Position numbers and translations under genes: made by a program | From: JBBQVS01 sp038211295 | GTDB taxonomy: Bacteria; Chloroflexota; Ktedonobacteria; Ktedonobacterales; Ktedonobacteraceae | Assembly (NCBI GenBank): GCA_038211295.1 | Contig: JBBQVS010000050.1 | Coordinates: 1-28,859 of the forward strand | Length of the DNA: 28,859 bases | Reading direction: 5' to 3' | Shown here: piece after piece, positions 7,564 to 14,635 of the stretch | How positions within the stretch are numbered: the first letter of the stretch is position 1 | How the letters are laid out: each line of letters begins with the position of its first letter | Notes under the pieces: model-generated | What the model saw: only the letters and a program-made list of their open reading frames with translations | Database searches by the model: none | Told to the model about the DNA's origin: nothing

Positions 7564-7749
7564 ATGGCAAAAACATCAATGATTGTAAAGTCTAAGCGCA
7601 AGCCTAAGTTCAAGGTACAGCAGCATAATCGCTGCCATTTGTGCGGACGACCTCGCGCGTATATGCGTAAGTTTGGTCTGTGTCGTATCTGTTTCCGTGA
7701 ACGTGCGCTACGCGGCGAGCTACCCGGTGTGACGAAGTCAAGCTGGTAA
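7564..7749 (+). CDS. rpsZ: 30S ribosomal protein S14, zinc-binding type Z
   Basis: This is the short (61-residue) S14 of the 30S head. The zinc motif CHLC followed by CRIC is intact, which marks the type-Z form rather than the longer Cys-free form. The C-terminus FRERALRGELPGVTKSSW is the family ending. The gene sits in the canonical place between rplE and rpsH, with GGAGGG just before its ATG. Confidence 0.97.
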   Translation: MAKTSMIVKSKRKPKFKVQQHNRCHLCGRPRAYMRKFGLCRICFRERALRGELPGVTKSSW

Positions 7750-7783
7750 GTACGAAGCTGAAAGGGCGAATGGAGGATAATCC

Positions 7784-8179
7784 ATGAATATGACTGATCC
7801 AATTGCGGATATGCTTACACGCATTCGCAATGCGGTCACCGCACGACACACCCGCGTACTCATTCCAGCATCGAAAATGAAGCTGGCTATCGCGCGTGTG
7901 CTCAAAGAAGAGGGCTACATCAAGGATATCGAAATCCTGAAAGATAACCCACAGGGAACAATTCGTATTACGTTGCGCTATGTAGAAAAGTCCCCGGTCC
8001 TGACAAACGTCAAGCGCGTCAGCAAGCCCGGTCTGCGTGTCTACTCGAAGCGCACCGACATCCCCCGCGTTCGTGGCGGTCTGGGAATATCTATTGTATC
8101 GACTCCAAAGGGACTTATGACTGGCAGCAGTGCCTACCATCAAGGTCTCGGTGGCGAAGTCGTCTGCTACGTCTGGTAG
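7784..8179 (+). CDS. rpsH: 30S ribosomal protein S8
   Basis: S8 binds the central domain of 16S rRNA and in enterobacteria represses the spc operon. The 131 residues show DPIADMLTRIRNA at the start, IPASKMKLAIARVLKEEGYI, and the C-terminal signature GGLGISIVSTPKGLMT followed by GGEVVCYVW. The ATG at 7784 lies 7 bases after GGAGG; a second ATG two codons later is possible. The rplF start is 13 bases downstream. Confidence 0.97.
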   Translation: MNMTDPIADMLTRIRNAVTARHTRVLIPASKMKLAIARVLKEEGYIKDIEILKDNPQGTIRITLRYVEKSPVLTNVKRVSKPGLRVYSKRTDIPRVRGGLGISIVSTPKGLMTGSSAYHQGLGGEVVCYVW

Positions 8180-8192
8180 ACAGGAGGATTGC

Positions 8193-8768
8193 ATGTCTCG
8201 TATTGGACGCGCTCCGATCACTGTGCCAGCAAAGGTGCAGGTGAACTGGACCGAGGGCAATCTGGTTACGGTCAAAGGGCCGAAAGGCGAGCTTTCACAG
8301 CAGGTCGATCCTGCTCTGACCCTGAAGCTCGAAGATGGCACGCTCTCAGTAGCCCGACCCTCGGATAGTAAAGAACACAAAGCAAAGCACGGACTATACC
8401 GCACTTTGGTCAACAACATGATACTTGGAGTGACAACCGGCTTCACCAAACAGTTAGAAATTCACGGCGTTGGCTATCGTGCCGCCAAAGTCGGCGAGAA
8501 TCTGGTGATTCAGGTTGGCTACTCACACCCCATTGAGGTGCAGCCACCAAGCGGTATCTCGCTCGCCGTCGATGGCGTCGATGCGGCAACAAAGGCCACA
8601 AGAGTCAGCGTTACCGGCATCGACAAACAACTGGTCGGGCAGGTCGCAGCTATTATCCGCAATGTGCGTAAGCCAGAACCATACAAAGGTAAAGGCATTC
8701 GCTACACAGGTGAGGTCATTCGCCGTAAGGCTGGTAAAGCCGGTAAAGTCGGCGGCAAAAAGAAATAA
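8193..8768 (+). CDS. rplF: 50S ribosomal protein L6
   Basis: L6 sits near the sarcin-ricin loop and the factor-binding site. Two related alpha/beta domains are visible, the first opening MSRIGRAPITVPAKVQV and the second ending with the hallmark RKPEPYKGKGIRYTGE. The 191-residue product is slightly longer than usual because of a Lys/Gly-rich C-terminus. The ATG at 8193 follows AGGAGG (8182-8187). The frame is open further upstream inside rpsH, but that part is not L6-like. A 230-base gap follows, unusual for this block. Confidence 0.96.
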   Translation: MSRIGRAPITVPAKVQVNWTEGNLVTVKGPKGELSQQVDPALTLKLEDGTLSVARPSDSKEHKAKHGLYRTLVNNMILGVTTGFTKQLEIHGVGYRAAKVGENLVIQVGYSHPIEVQPPSGISLAVDGVDAATKATRVSVTGIDKQLVGQVAAIIRNVRKPEPYKGKGIRYTGEVIRRKAGKAGKVGGKKK

Positions 8769-8998
8769 GCTGCGCGTAAACACGATGGTGTGCTGGGGAG
8801 CATATAAGCGTTTCACTGGCACGCCGCTATGCTTAACATTCATAAATAGATTTCTCATGTATGACGGGTGGGGCCAAAGAAACGTAGTGCCGACCACGTA
8901 GCTTTCTACACCCCGCCTTCTTTGCCCAGTAAATGAAAGGGGAGACGCGGAAACACGCCAGGCAAACACTATGCGGTGGCGTTCCGCTTCCTAAAAGT
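8769..8998 (+). other. 230-base gap between rplF and rplR with possible RNA structure
   Basis: No gene is supported here, in contrast to the 10-50 base spacers elsewhere in the block. A potential stem pairs GGTGGGG (about 8867-8873) with CCCCGCC around 8914-8920 through one G-U pair, and a second stem (AGAAA with TTTCT) forms inside it. A hexamer TTAACA at 8833 and TATGAC at 8860 recall promoter elements, but their 21-base spacing is too long to accept. The region may be a leader for the rplR-rpsE segment; that is inference. Confidence 0.4.
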
Positions 8999-9613
8999 AT
9001 GATTAAACGATTTCATTCAAATCAAGCACGGCTGCGGCGGCACCAGCGTATGCGACGCCATCTGGAAGGCTCACAGGAGCGTCCGCGCCTGAACGTTTTC
9101 CGCAGTGGACAGCATATCTACGCCCAGGTCATCGATGATACAACTGGCAAGACGCTTGTCGCGGCCTCATCGCTCGATGAGACACTGCGCTCTTTCAAAC
9201 CCGCGCAACCGGAGCAGAAGCAAGAAGAGCCAAGCCTGCTGGAACGCGTTGGTGACGCTATACAGTCTGCCGTAGAGGCCGCCACTGACGCGCTTCCGGG
9301 CAACAAAGCAAAGAGTGCCAAGTCTGCACCCGCGAAAGCACCGCAAAAAGGTGGTAAAGCCGGCGGACAGGCCGTGCCGAAGGTTAATCTTCCAGCCGCC
9401 CAGAAGAGTGCGCCCAAGACTCCTATCGAGGCTCTTGTGGCAATCGCGAATAACCGAAAGGTCGCGGTAGCACGCGAGGTCGGGAAACTTGTGGCGCAAC
9501 GTGCAAAAGAACAGGGCGTTGTTCGTGTTGTCTTTGACCGTGGCGGCTACGCATATCATGGTCGCATTGCCGCGCTCGCCGAAGGTGCTCGTGAAGCGGG
9601 CCTGGACTTCTAG
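8999..9613 (+). CDS. rplR: 50S ribosomal protein L18 with an internal insertion of about 85 residues
   Basis: L18 binds 5S rRNA in the central protuberance. The N-terminal part is typical (MIKRFHSNQARLRRHQR, then GSQERPRLNVFRSGQHIYAQVIDD to about residue 60), and so is the C-terminal part from about residue 151 (VGKLVAQRAKEQGVVRVVFDRGGYAYHGRIAALAEGAREAG in pieces). Between them lie about 85 residues rich in A, K, P, Q and S. The total is 204 residues against about 115-125. No stop or frameshift breaks the frame. The ATG at 8999 is chosen by homology to usual L18 starts. It has no convincing Shine-Dalgarno; an upstream in-frame ATG at 8933 has none either. Confidence 0.93.
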   Translation: MIKRFHSNQARLRRHQRMRRHLEGSQERPRLNVFRSGQHIYAQVIDDTTGKTLVAASSLDETLRSFKPAQPEQKQEEPSLLERVGDAIQSAVEAATDALPGNKAKSAKSAPAKAPQKGGKAGGQAVPKVNLPAAQKSAPKTPIEALVAIANNRKVAVAREVGKLVAQRAKEQGVVRVVFDRGGYAYHGRIAALAEGAREAGLDF

Positions 9614-9635
9614 GACCGCAAAAGGAAAGAGATTC

Positions 9636-10400
9636 ATGGCAAGAATAGATGCTACAAAACTAAACCTGGAAGAGACCGTGGTTGAAGTCAACCGTGTCTC
9701 CAAAGTGGTCAAAGGTGGTCGCCGCTTCAGCATCCGCGCCCTGGTCGTCGTTGGAGACCATAATGGCTTTGTCGGCTTTGGCTTTGGCAAGGCGAGCGAG
9801 TACACCGAGGCTATCCGTAAGGGTGTCGAGGATGCCAAGAAGCACCTCATGCAAGTTCCCCTATCGGGAACAACTATTCCATTTATGGTAAAGACAAACT
9901 TTGGAGCCTCTGAAGTTATGCTCAAACCAGCCGCACCCGGTACTGGCGTAATCGCCGGTGGCGCAGTACGCGCGGTGATGGAGTCGGCAGGTGTACGCGA
10001 TGTGCTCACCAAAACGCTTGGCAGCACAAATAAAGCAAACACGGTGCAGGCATGTCTTAAAGCATTACATGAGCTGCGTTCGGCCGACAGCGAGGCAGAG
10101 CGACGCGGCAAAACCGTGAGCGATATCGTTGGCAAAAAGCAAGCAGAGCGTATCGCCGTAGCCAACGCGAACGCGGCGGAGCAGGCCGCAGCCATGCGTG
10201 CCACACGCGAAGAAGAGGCCCGCGAGACCCGCGCAAACTCGAACCGCCGCTCTGGTGGCGAACGCGGTGATCGCGGTGGAGACCGTCGCGGCGGCAACAC
10301 AGGCGGCGGCACTGGTGATCGTCGCGGCGGTGGTGGTAGTGGTGGTGATCGTGACCGCCGTGGTGGCGGTAGCGGTAGCGGCGGCGAACGTCGCCGATAG
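9636..10400 (+). CDS. rpsE: 30S ribosomal protein S5 with a Gly/Arg-rich tail
   Basis: S5 contacts the mRNA channel and contributes to decoding accuracy. The core (about residues 10-165) includes the double-stranded-RNA-binding-like N domain with VNRVSKVVKGGRRFSIRALV, GFVGFGFGKASE, and the C domain with AAPGTGVIAGGAVRAV. The ATG at 9636 has AAAGGAAAGA upstream. The product is 254 residues against about 165-175. After a helical stretch (about 166-200) the last 50 residues are nearly all G, R, D, S and N, resembling RGG-type sequence and the S3 tail of the same operon. Confidence 0.96.
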   Translation: MARIDATKLNLEETVVEVNRVSKVVKGGRRFSIRALVVVGDHNGFVGFGFGKASEYTEAIRKGVEDAKKHLMQVPLSGTTIPFMVKTNFGASEVMLKPAAPGTGVIAGGAVRAVMESAGVRDVLTKTLGSTNKANTVQACLKALHELRSADSEAERRGKTVSDIVGKKQAERIAVANANAAEQAAAMRATREEEARETRANSNRRSGGERGDRGGDRRGGNTGGGTGDRRGGGGSGGDRDRRGGGSGSGGERRR

Positions 10401-10411
10401 GAGCAGATACA

Positions 10412-10606
10412 ATGGGAAAACTACGCATAAAATGGGTACGAAGCTCTATTGGCAACCCAAAGGATCAGAAAGCAACAATTAAATCCTTGGGCTTACGTAA
10501 GCTTCAACGCACCGTTGAACACGACGACAACCCCGCCATTCGTGGGATGATTCGCAAAGTGATGCATCTGGTGCAAGTAGAGGAGGTCGTCAATGAAACT
10601 CTCTGA
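10412..10606 (+). CDS. rpmD: 50S ribosomal protein L30
   Basis: L30 is a small 50S protein of about 60 residues. The 64-residue product has the family pattern: a first strand LRIKWVRSSIG, then KATIKSLGLRKLQRTVEHDDNPAIRGMI split over the two helices, and a final strand HLVQVEEV. GGAG near the rpsE stop provides the ribosome-binding site. The 3' end overlaps rplO by 14 bases. Confidence 0.95.
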   Translation: MGKLRIKWVRSSIGNPKDQKATIKSLGLRKLQRTVEHDDNPAIRGMIRKVMHLVQVEEVVNETL

Positions 10607-11150
10607 TTTACGACCCACTCCTGGAGCGCACAAACATGAAAAGCGCGTCGGACGTGGACATGGCTCTGGTCGTGGTAAGACGGCGGGACGTGGGACAAAA
10701 GGCCAGAAGGCGCGTACTGGCGGCAAAGTCCACCGCGCGTTTAACGGCGGTCAGACTCGTCTCTCCAAGCGTTTAGCTTTCAGGCGTGGTCTTGGCAACA
10801 GCAACACGGCGTTTCGTGACAACTACGCCGTTGTGAACATTGATGATCTGGTAATGTTCGACGCGAATGCCGAGATTAAGCCCGAAAACCTGGTAGCGGT
10901 GGGGTTGATGACCCCCGCAAGTGGTCGCGGACTGGTCAAAGTCCTCGGCGATGGCGAGCTTGATCGCGCCCTCACCATTCACGCCCATAAGGTTTCCGCG
11001 AGTGCGCGGGAGAAGATCGAAGCCGCTGGCGGCAAGATCACTATTATTCCTGTGCGAACCTATGAGCAGACCAAGCGCAAAAAAGTAGAAAAAACTCCCG
11101 CGCTAGCCGCCGAGACACCCGTCTCAGCAGCTCCTCAGCAGGAGAACTAG
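10593..11150 (+). CDS. rplO: 50S ribosomal protein L15 with a short C-terminal extension
   Basis: L15 is a late-assembly 50S protein. The glycine and arginine-rich N-terminus (KRVGRGHGSGRGKTAGRGTKGQ, here in two parts) and GGQTRLSKRLAFRRG are characteristic. The globular C domain contains VKVLGDGELDRALTIHAHKVSASA and IEAAGGKITIIP. The product has 185 residues against about 145-150. The extra 30 residues at the end are rich in K, then A, P and E. The ATG lies 7 bases after GAGGAGG, inside rpmD. Confidence 0.96.
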   Translation: MKLSDLRPTPGAHKHEKRVGRGHGSGRGKTAGRGTKGQKARTGGKVHRAFNGGQTRLSKRLAFRRGLGNSNTAFRDNYAVVNIDDLVMFDANAEIKPENLVAVGLMTPASGRGLVKVLGDGELDRALTIHAHKVSASAREKIEAAGGKITIIPVRTYEQTKRKKVEKTPALAAETPVSAAPQQEN

Positions 11151-11337
11151 TACGCACAATAGCCAGGAGGTCAGGGAGTGAGAACTCCCTGACACCTTGC
11201 TCGTATAGTATGTGTTATAAACATCTCTGTAGATTGTATACATATTTTCCTCTGTATGTCTTCGTCCGACGCGTCCCCTTATGACGCGGGCCGCTCGAAG
11301 AAAAATATACCAAAGGCGAGTAGCGAAGGAGTCTTTT
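11151..11337 (+). promoter_or_regulatory. rplO-secY spacer with a GNRA-capped hairpin
   Basis: The 187-base spacer holds a perfect 10-bp stem (GTCAGGGAGT at 11170-11179 and ACTCCCTGAC at 11184-11193) closed by the tetraloop GAGA, with no T-run. Downstream, 11204-11245 is AT-rich and contains -10-like hexamers (TATAGT at 11204, TATACA at 11237), but I found no convincing -35 at a suitable distance. A secY promoter here is therefore only possible. Confidence 0.55.
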
Positions 11338-12678
11338 ATGTGGGAACGACTGCGAAGTATCTGGACCGTTCCTGATCTACGCAATAAGATTCTCTTCACG
11401 TTGGCGATGCTGCTGGTGTTTCGCATTCTTGCACACATCACAGTTCCGTTGACGGGAGCGGAGAAAACCCAATTACTCAATCTCTTTTCTAATAGTAGTA
11501 AGAGTAAAGACCTGGGCCAGTTGCTCGGTCTCCTCGATGTCTTTTCAGGCGGGTCGTTGCAGACGTTCTCCATTGTCGCATTTGGAGTATACCCTTATAT
11601 CACTGCGACTATTGTGATGCAACTCCTACAACCAATTATCCCCGCCCTACAAAATCTCTCGACACAGGGCGAGTCGGGACGGCTCCGCTTTAGCCAGATC
11701 ACACGCATCATCACCGTGCCACTCGCCATTCTACAGGCGTTGGGGCAGTGCGCGATCTTTCAACAGGCCGGCGTGCTAAACAACTTTAGCCTTGTAGACC
11801 CTAAGTATGCCCTGGAAACATTCTCTATCTTGATTGCCCTGACAACTGGAACAATGATTCTGGTCTGGATTGGTGAATTGATTACGGAGAATGGCATCGG
11901 GAACGGCATCTCAATTATTATCTTCGCGGGCATTGTAAGCCGCCTCCCACAGTTTGTGCAACAGGGCTACCTGGCATCCACATCAAGCGGTGGCACCGGT
12001 GGCGGCGTCATCAGCATTGTAGTCTTCCTGCTAATTGGTTTGATTACAATTCTTGGCGTCGTCTACATCTATCAAGGGCAGCGACGTATCCCCGTGCAGT
12101 ATCCGACAAAACGACAGGTGGGTCGCGGTATGTTGGTTGGCTCTGCCCAGACCACATACATACCCATGCAGGTCAATAGCGCGGGTATGATCCCGCTCAT
12201 CTTCGCGCAATCCATGCTGATCTTTCCGGCGGTCCTCTCGAAGTACCTTACGGCAAGCACCACCCCCTGGCTGAGCGCGACGGCATCTTTCATCGAGACC
12301 TATATTGTCAATACAAGTACCTGGTGGTACTGGCTGATCTACTTCTTCCTGGTAGTCGCCTTTACCTACTTCTATGCCTACGTTGTGTGGCAACAGCAGA
12401 ACATTCCAGAGAGCTTACAGAAGCAGGGCGCGTTCATTCCGGGCTATCGTCCCGGTGAACCCACCAGCAAGTACCTGTACGCTATTCTGAATCGTATCAC
12501 CCTTGCGGGCGCGTTGTTCCTGGGACTGATCGCGGTTTTGCCATTTCTCTCGCGTGTAGGCGCGAACCAATTGCTGGGCAGTGCGTCAATCCTCATCGCG
12601 GTTGGTGTGGTACTAGACACGATCCGGCAGCTCGAAGCTCAAATGGTCATGCGTAACTATTCCGGCTTCTTGTCATAA
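11338..12678 (+). CDS. secY: Protein translocase subunit SecY
   Basis: SecY is the channel of the Sec translocon in the cytoplasmic membrane. The 446-residue product begins MWERLRSIWTVPDLRNKI, a typical SecY N-terminus, followed by about ten hydrophobic segments. Family signatures are GVYPYITATIVMQLL (about 86-100), GELITENGIGNGISIIIF, the cytoplasmic loop RRIPVQYPTKRQ, and VNSAGMIPLIFAQSM. The ATG at 11338 is chosen because GAAGGAG lies 6 bases upstream. The frame is open further upstream but begins with non-SecY sequence. It closes the spc block. Confidence 0.97.
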   Translation: MWERLRSIWTVPDLRNKILFTLAMLLVFRILAHITVPLTGAEKTQLLNLFSNSSKSKDLGQLLGLLDVFSGGSLQTFSIVAFGVYPYITATIVMQLLQPIIPALQNLSTQGESGRLRFSQITRIITVPLAILQALGQCAIFQQAGVLNNFSLVDPKYALETFSILIALTTGTMILVWIGELITENGIGNGISIIIFAGIVSRLPQFVQQGYLASTSSGGTGGGVISIVVFLLIGLITILGVVYIYQGQRRIPVQYPTKRQVGRGMLVGSAQTTYIPMQVNSAGMIPLIFAQSMLIFPAVLSKYLTASTTPWLSATASFIETYIVNTSTWWYWLIYFFLVVAFTYFYAYVVWQQQNIPESLQKQGAFIPGYRPGEPTSKYLYAILNRITLAGALFLGLIAVLPFLSRVGANQLLGSASILIAVGVVLDTIRQLEAQMVMRNYSGFLS

Positions 12679-12684
12679 TGAGAG

Positions 12685-12720
12685 GGGGCGCGAGCCACAC
12701 AAATCAACGGCCCACGCCCC
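12685..12720 (+). promoter_or_regulatory. Hairpin in the secY-adk spacer
   Basis: GGGGCG (12685-12690) pairs with CGCCCC (12715-12720), and an inner GCC/GGC stem (12694-12696 with 12709-12711) extends it. No T-run follows. The remaining spacer to 12825 shows no supported gene. The function is unknown; it resembles the other intercistronic stems of this operon. Confidence 0.45.
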
Positions 12721-12825
12721 ATACTCGCTCGTACCGTCCTATCGGGAGTATGTTCATTGTGGCAACACGCAAGGATCGCCTGAGTGCAATGACGCGCTCC
12801 CACGATATTCCACCGGAGAAAAAAC

Positions 12826-13482
12826 GTGAACATTATCCTGTTTGGTGCTCAAGGATCAGGTAAAGGAACACAGGCTGACAGACTCGCGGAAGCGTTAGAT
12901 ATTCCTCATGTTGCTAGTGGGGACCTGTTCCGCGATGCGATGAAAGAGCAGTCCGAATTGGGACTCAAGGCAAAAGAGTACGTTGATCACGGCAAACTCG
13001 TTCCTGACATTCTCACCGTCAAAATGGTGCTTGACCGTATCAAGGAGCCTGATTGCGACAATGGTGTACTGCTGGATGGCTTTCCTCGTACAATCGCGCA
13101 AGCTCAGGCACTGGACAAAGGATTAGAGGCGAACGGGCGACATATCGATGTCGCGGTCTACCTGAACGTACCGCGTGACGTTCTGCTCATCAGGCTCTCA
13201 GGGAGATATATCTGTCGGGCGCGTCAACATGTCTACAATATAAACACCAACCCGCCAAAAGTGGCGGGGAAGTGCGACAAGGATGGCAGCGACCTGTATC
13301 AGCGACCCGATGATAGCGGCGACGCGGTACAGAAACGGCTCGACATCTTTTTCAATGAGACAATCCGTTTGCTCGACTACTACCGACCTCAGCAAAAGCT
13401 ATCAGAGGTTAACGGCAATCAGAATATTGAGCAGGTGCAGCAACACCTTGTGAATGCTGTACGTACTCATGGCGGCAAATAG
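12826..13482 (+). CDS. adk: Adenylate kinase (zinc-lid type, one ligand altered)
   Basis: Adk interconverts ATP+AMP and 2 ADP in the cytoplasm. The P-loop GAQGSGKGT is at residues 7-15, the AMP-binding region contains SGDLFRDAM (31-39), and DGFPRT is at 84-89. The 218 residues indicate the long-lid form, with lid residues about 127-165. In long-lid Gram-positive enzymes the lid holds zinc with Cys130, Cys133, Cys150 and Cys or Asp153. Here positions 130, 150 and 153 are Cys, Cys and Asp, but 133 is Arg. The start is GTG at 12826, with GGAGA upstream. The map gene follows after 14 bases. Confidence 0.96.
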   Translation: MNIILFGAQGSGKGTQADRLAEALDIPHVASGDLFRDAMKEQSELGLKAKEYVDHGKLVPDILTVKMVLDRIKEPDCDNGVLLDGFPRTIAQAQALDKGLEANGRHIDVAVYLNVPRDVLLIRLSGRYICRARQHVYNINTNPPKVAGKCDKDGSDLYQRPDDSGDAVQKRLDIFFNETIRLLDYYRPQQKLSEVNGNQNIEQVQQHLVNAVRTHGGK

Positions 13483-13496
13483 CGAGAGAACAAATT

Positions 13497-14246
13497 ATGG
13501 CTGTAATCATAAAATCAAAAGAAGAGCGCGAGAAGATTCGAGCAACTGGACATATTGTCGCGGAGATGCTGGCAGAGCTCCGTAGCGCGGTGCGTCCAGG
13601 CATCACAACACACGATATCGACGTGCTTGGCGCGGCAGCACTCAAGCGGCACGGAGCCAAATCTAGTGCTTTGGGCTATCACGGTTATCCGGCCTCGATT
13701 TGTACGTCAGTAAATGAAGAAGTCGTACATGGTATTCCCGGCAAGCGCATCTTGCAAGAAGGCGACGTTGTGACGCTGGACTTTGCCGCGAATTATAATG
13801 GTTGGCACGCGGACTCGGCGATTACCGTTCCAGTGGGCGCGATCTCTCCCGAAACACAACGGCTCTTGAAAGTGACGGAAGACGCCCTCTATCGCGGTAT
13901 AGCGGCTGCACGCGCGGGCAACCGCCTGCACGATATTGGACGTGCCGTGCAACAGTTTGTCGAAGCGGCGGGCTTCTCGATAGTCCGCAACTACGGTGGA
14001 CACGGCGTTGGGCGCAGTATGCATGAAGACCCACAAGTGCTCAACTATGTTGAAACTGGCTACCCAAATACCGCTCTCAAACCTGGCATGGTCATAGCGA
14101 TTGAGCCTATGGTCATCATGGGCGAAAAGAAGACGCAGGTACTCGCCGACGACTGGACCGTGATCGCGGCGGACAAAACATTCGCGGCACACTTCGAGCA
14201 TACCGTCGCCATCACTGAGGGCGACGCCGACATTTTGACACAGTAG
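13497..14246 (+). CDS. map: Methionine aminopeptidase, type I
   Basis: Map removes the N-terminal methionine from nascent proteins. The five metal ligands of the pita-bread fold can all be placed: Asp95, Asp106, His169 (GGHGVGRSMHE), Glu203 (IEPM) and Glu234 (FEHTV). The substrate-contacting His79 lies in VNEEVVHGIPG. The 249-residue length is normal for type Ia. It is 14 bases downstream of adk and was probably cotranscribed with it. The 167-base gap to infA contains a new promoter. Confidence 0.97.
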   Translation: MAVIIKSKEEREKIRATGHIVAEMLAELRSAVRPGITTHDIDVLGAAALKRHGAKSSALGYHGYPASICTSVNEEVVHGIPGKRILQEGDVVTLDFAANYNGWHADSAITVPVGAISPETQRLLKVTEDALYRGIAAARAGNRLHDIGRAVQQFVEAAGFSIVRNYGGHGVGRSMHEDPQVLNYVETGYPNTALKPGMVIAIEPMVIMGEKKTQVLADDWTVIAADKTFAAHFEHTVAITEGDADILTQ

Positions 14247-14307
14247 CAGGAACGATGGCGGCGAGGCGTAAAGATGTACACAGATACATGTGTGTAAATT
14301 TTCCCTC

Positions 14308-14336
14308 TCGACTTCTCAAAAAAAGTATGCTATAAT
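14308..14336 (+). promoter_or_regulatory. Sigma70-type promoter for infA
   Basis: A perfect -10 hexamer TATAAT (14331-14336) is preceded by the extended element TG (14328-14329) and, 17 bases upstream, by TCGACT (14308-14313), a 4/6 match to TTGACA. The predicted transcript start is near 14343. A short inverted repeat rich in TGT and ACA lies just upstream (about 14276-14295). This is the clearest promoter inside the ribosomal cluster. Confidence 0.8.
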
Positions 14337-14344
14337 TCATAGTT

Positions 14345-14374
14345 GGCAGCAGCAGTGTCAACTGCTGCCCTTTT
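14345..14374 (+). promoter_or_regulatory. Terminator-like hairpin at the 5' end of the infA transcript
   Basis: GGCAGCAG (14345-14352) pairs perfectly with CTGCTGCC (14362-14369). An alternative register (14349-14356 with 14361-14368) gives an equally long stem with a tetraloop. The stem runs into CTTTT (14370-14374). Because it begins within a few bases of the predicted start site, it is either a premature terminator or attenuator, or a 5'-protective stem for the infA mRNA. Confidence 0.65.
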
Positions 14375-14413
14375 GTACTTTCTGTTGACCCCGCGATGAG
14401 GGAAAGGATGCTA

Positions 14414-14635
14414 ATGGCGAAGAAGGATGAGATTGAGGTAGAGGGTAAAGTGATTGAAGCCCTCCCCAATGCTATGTTTAAAGTTCAGATTGACGAGGAA
14501 CATGAAGTTCTCGCAATTCTCTCAGGAAAAATGCGTATGAACTTTATACGTATCGTGCCAGGTGACAAAGTGCGGGTCGTGCTGTCCCCCTATGACCTGA
14601 CACGAGGCAGAATCACTTATCGTCCGCGATCATGA
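14414..14635 (+). CDS. infA: Translation initiation factor IF-1
   Basis: IF-1 occupies the 30S A-site during initiation. The 73-residue OB-fold has the normal length and the motifs MAKKDEIEVEGKVIEALPN, MFKVQI, LSGKMRMNFIRI and VVLSPYDLTRGRITYR. Of three in-frame ATGs (14396, 14408, 14414), the last is preferred because AAAGG lies 6 bases upstream and the protein then starts like its family. It has its own promoter upstream and a probable terminator downstream. Confidence 0.96.
   Translation: MAKKDEIEVEGKVIEALPNAMFKVQIDEEHEVLAILSGKMRMNFIRIVPGDKVRVVLSPYDLTRGRITYRPRS

Noticed and set aside
8833..8865. Promoter in the rplF-rplR gap
   Set aside because: TTAACA and TATGAC are 21 bases apart, outside the usual 16-19, and no extended -10 compensates.
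10057..10455. Minus-strand frames opposite the S5 tail and similar repeats
   Set aside because: They mirror the Gly/Arg-rich coding sequence (His/Arg-rich, Ala/Thr-rich or Thr-rich translations) and are composition artefacts.
11281..11337. Longer SecY starting at ATG 11281
   Set aside because: The 19 extra residues are very basic and not SecY-like. The ATG at 11338 has GAAGGAG at good spacing and a typical beginning.
12678..12863. A 61-codon frame between secY and adk
   Set aside because: No ribosome-binding site, no recognisable protein character, and it overlaps the start of adk.
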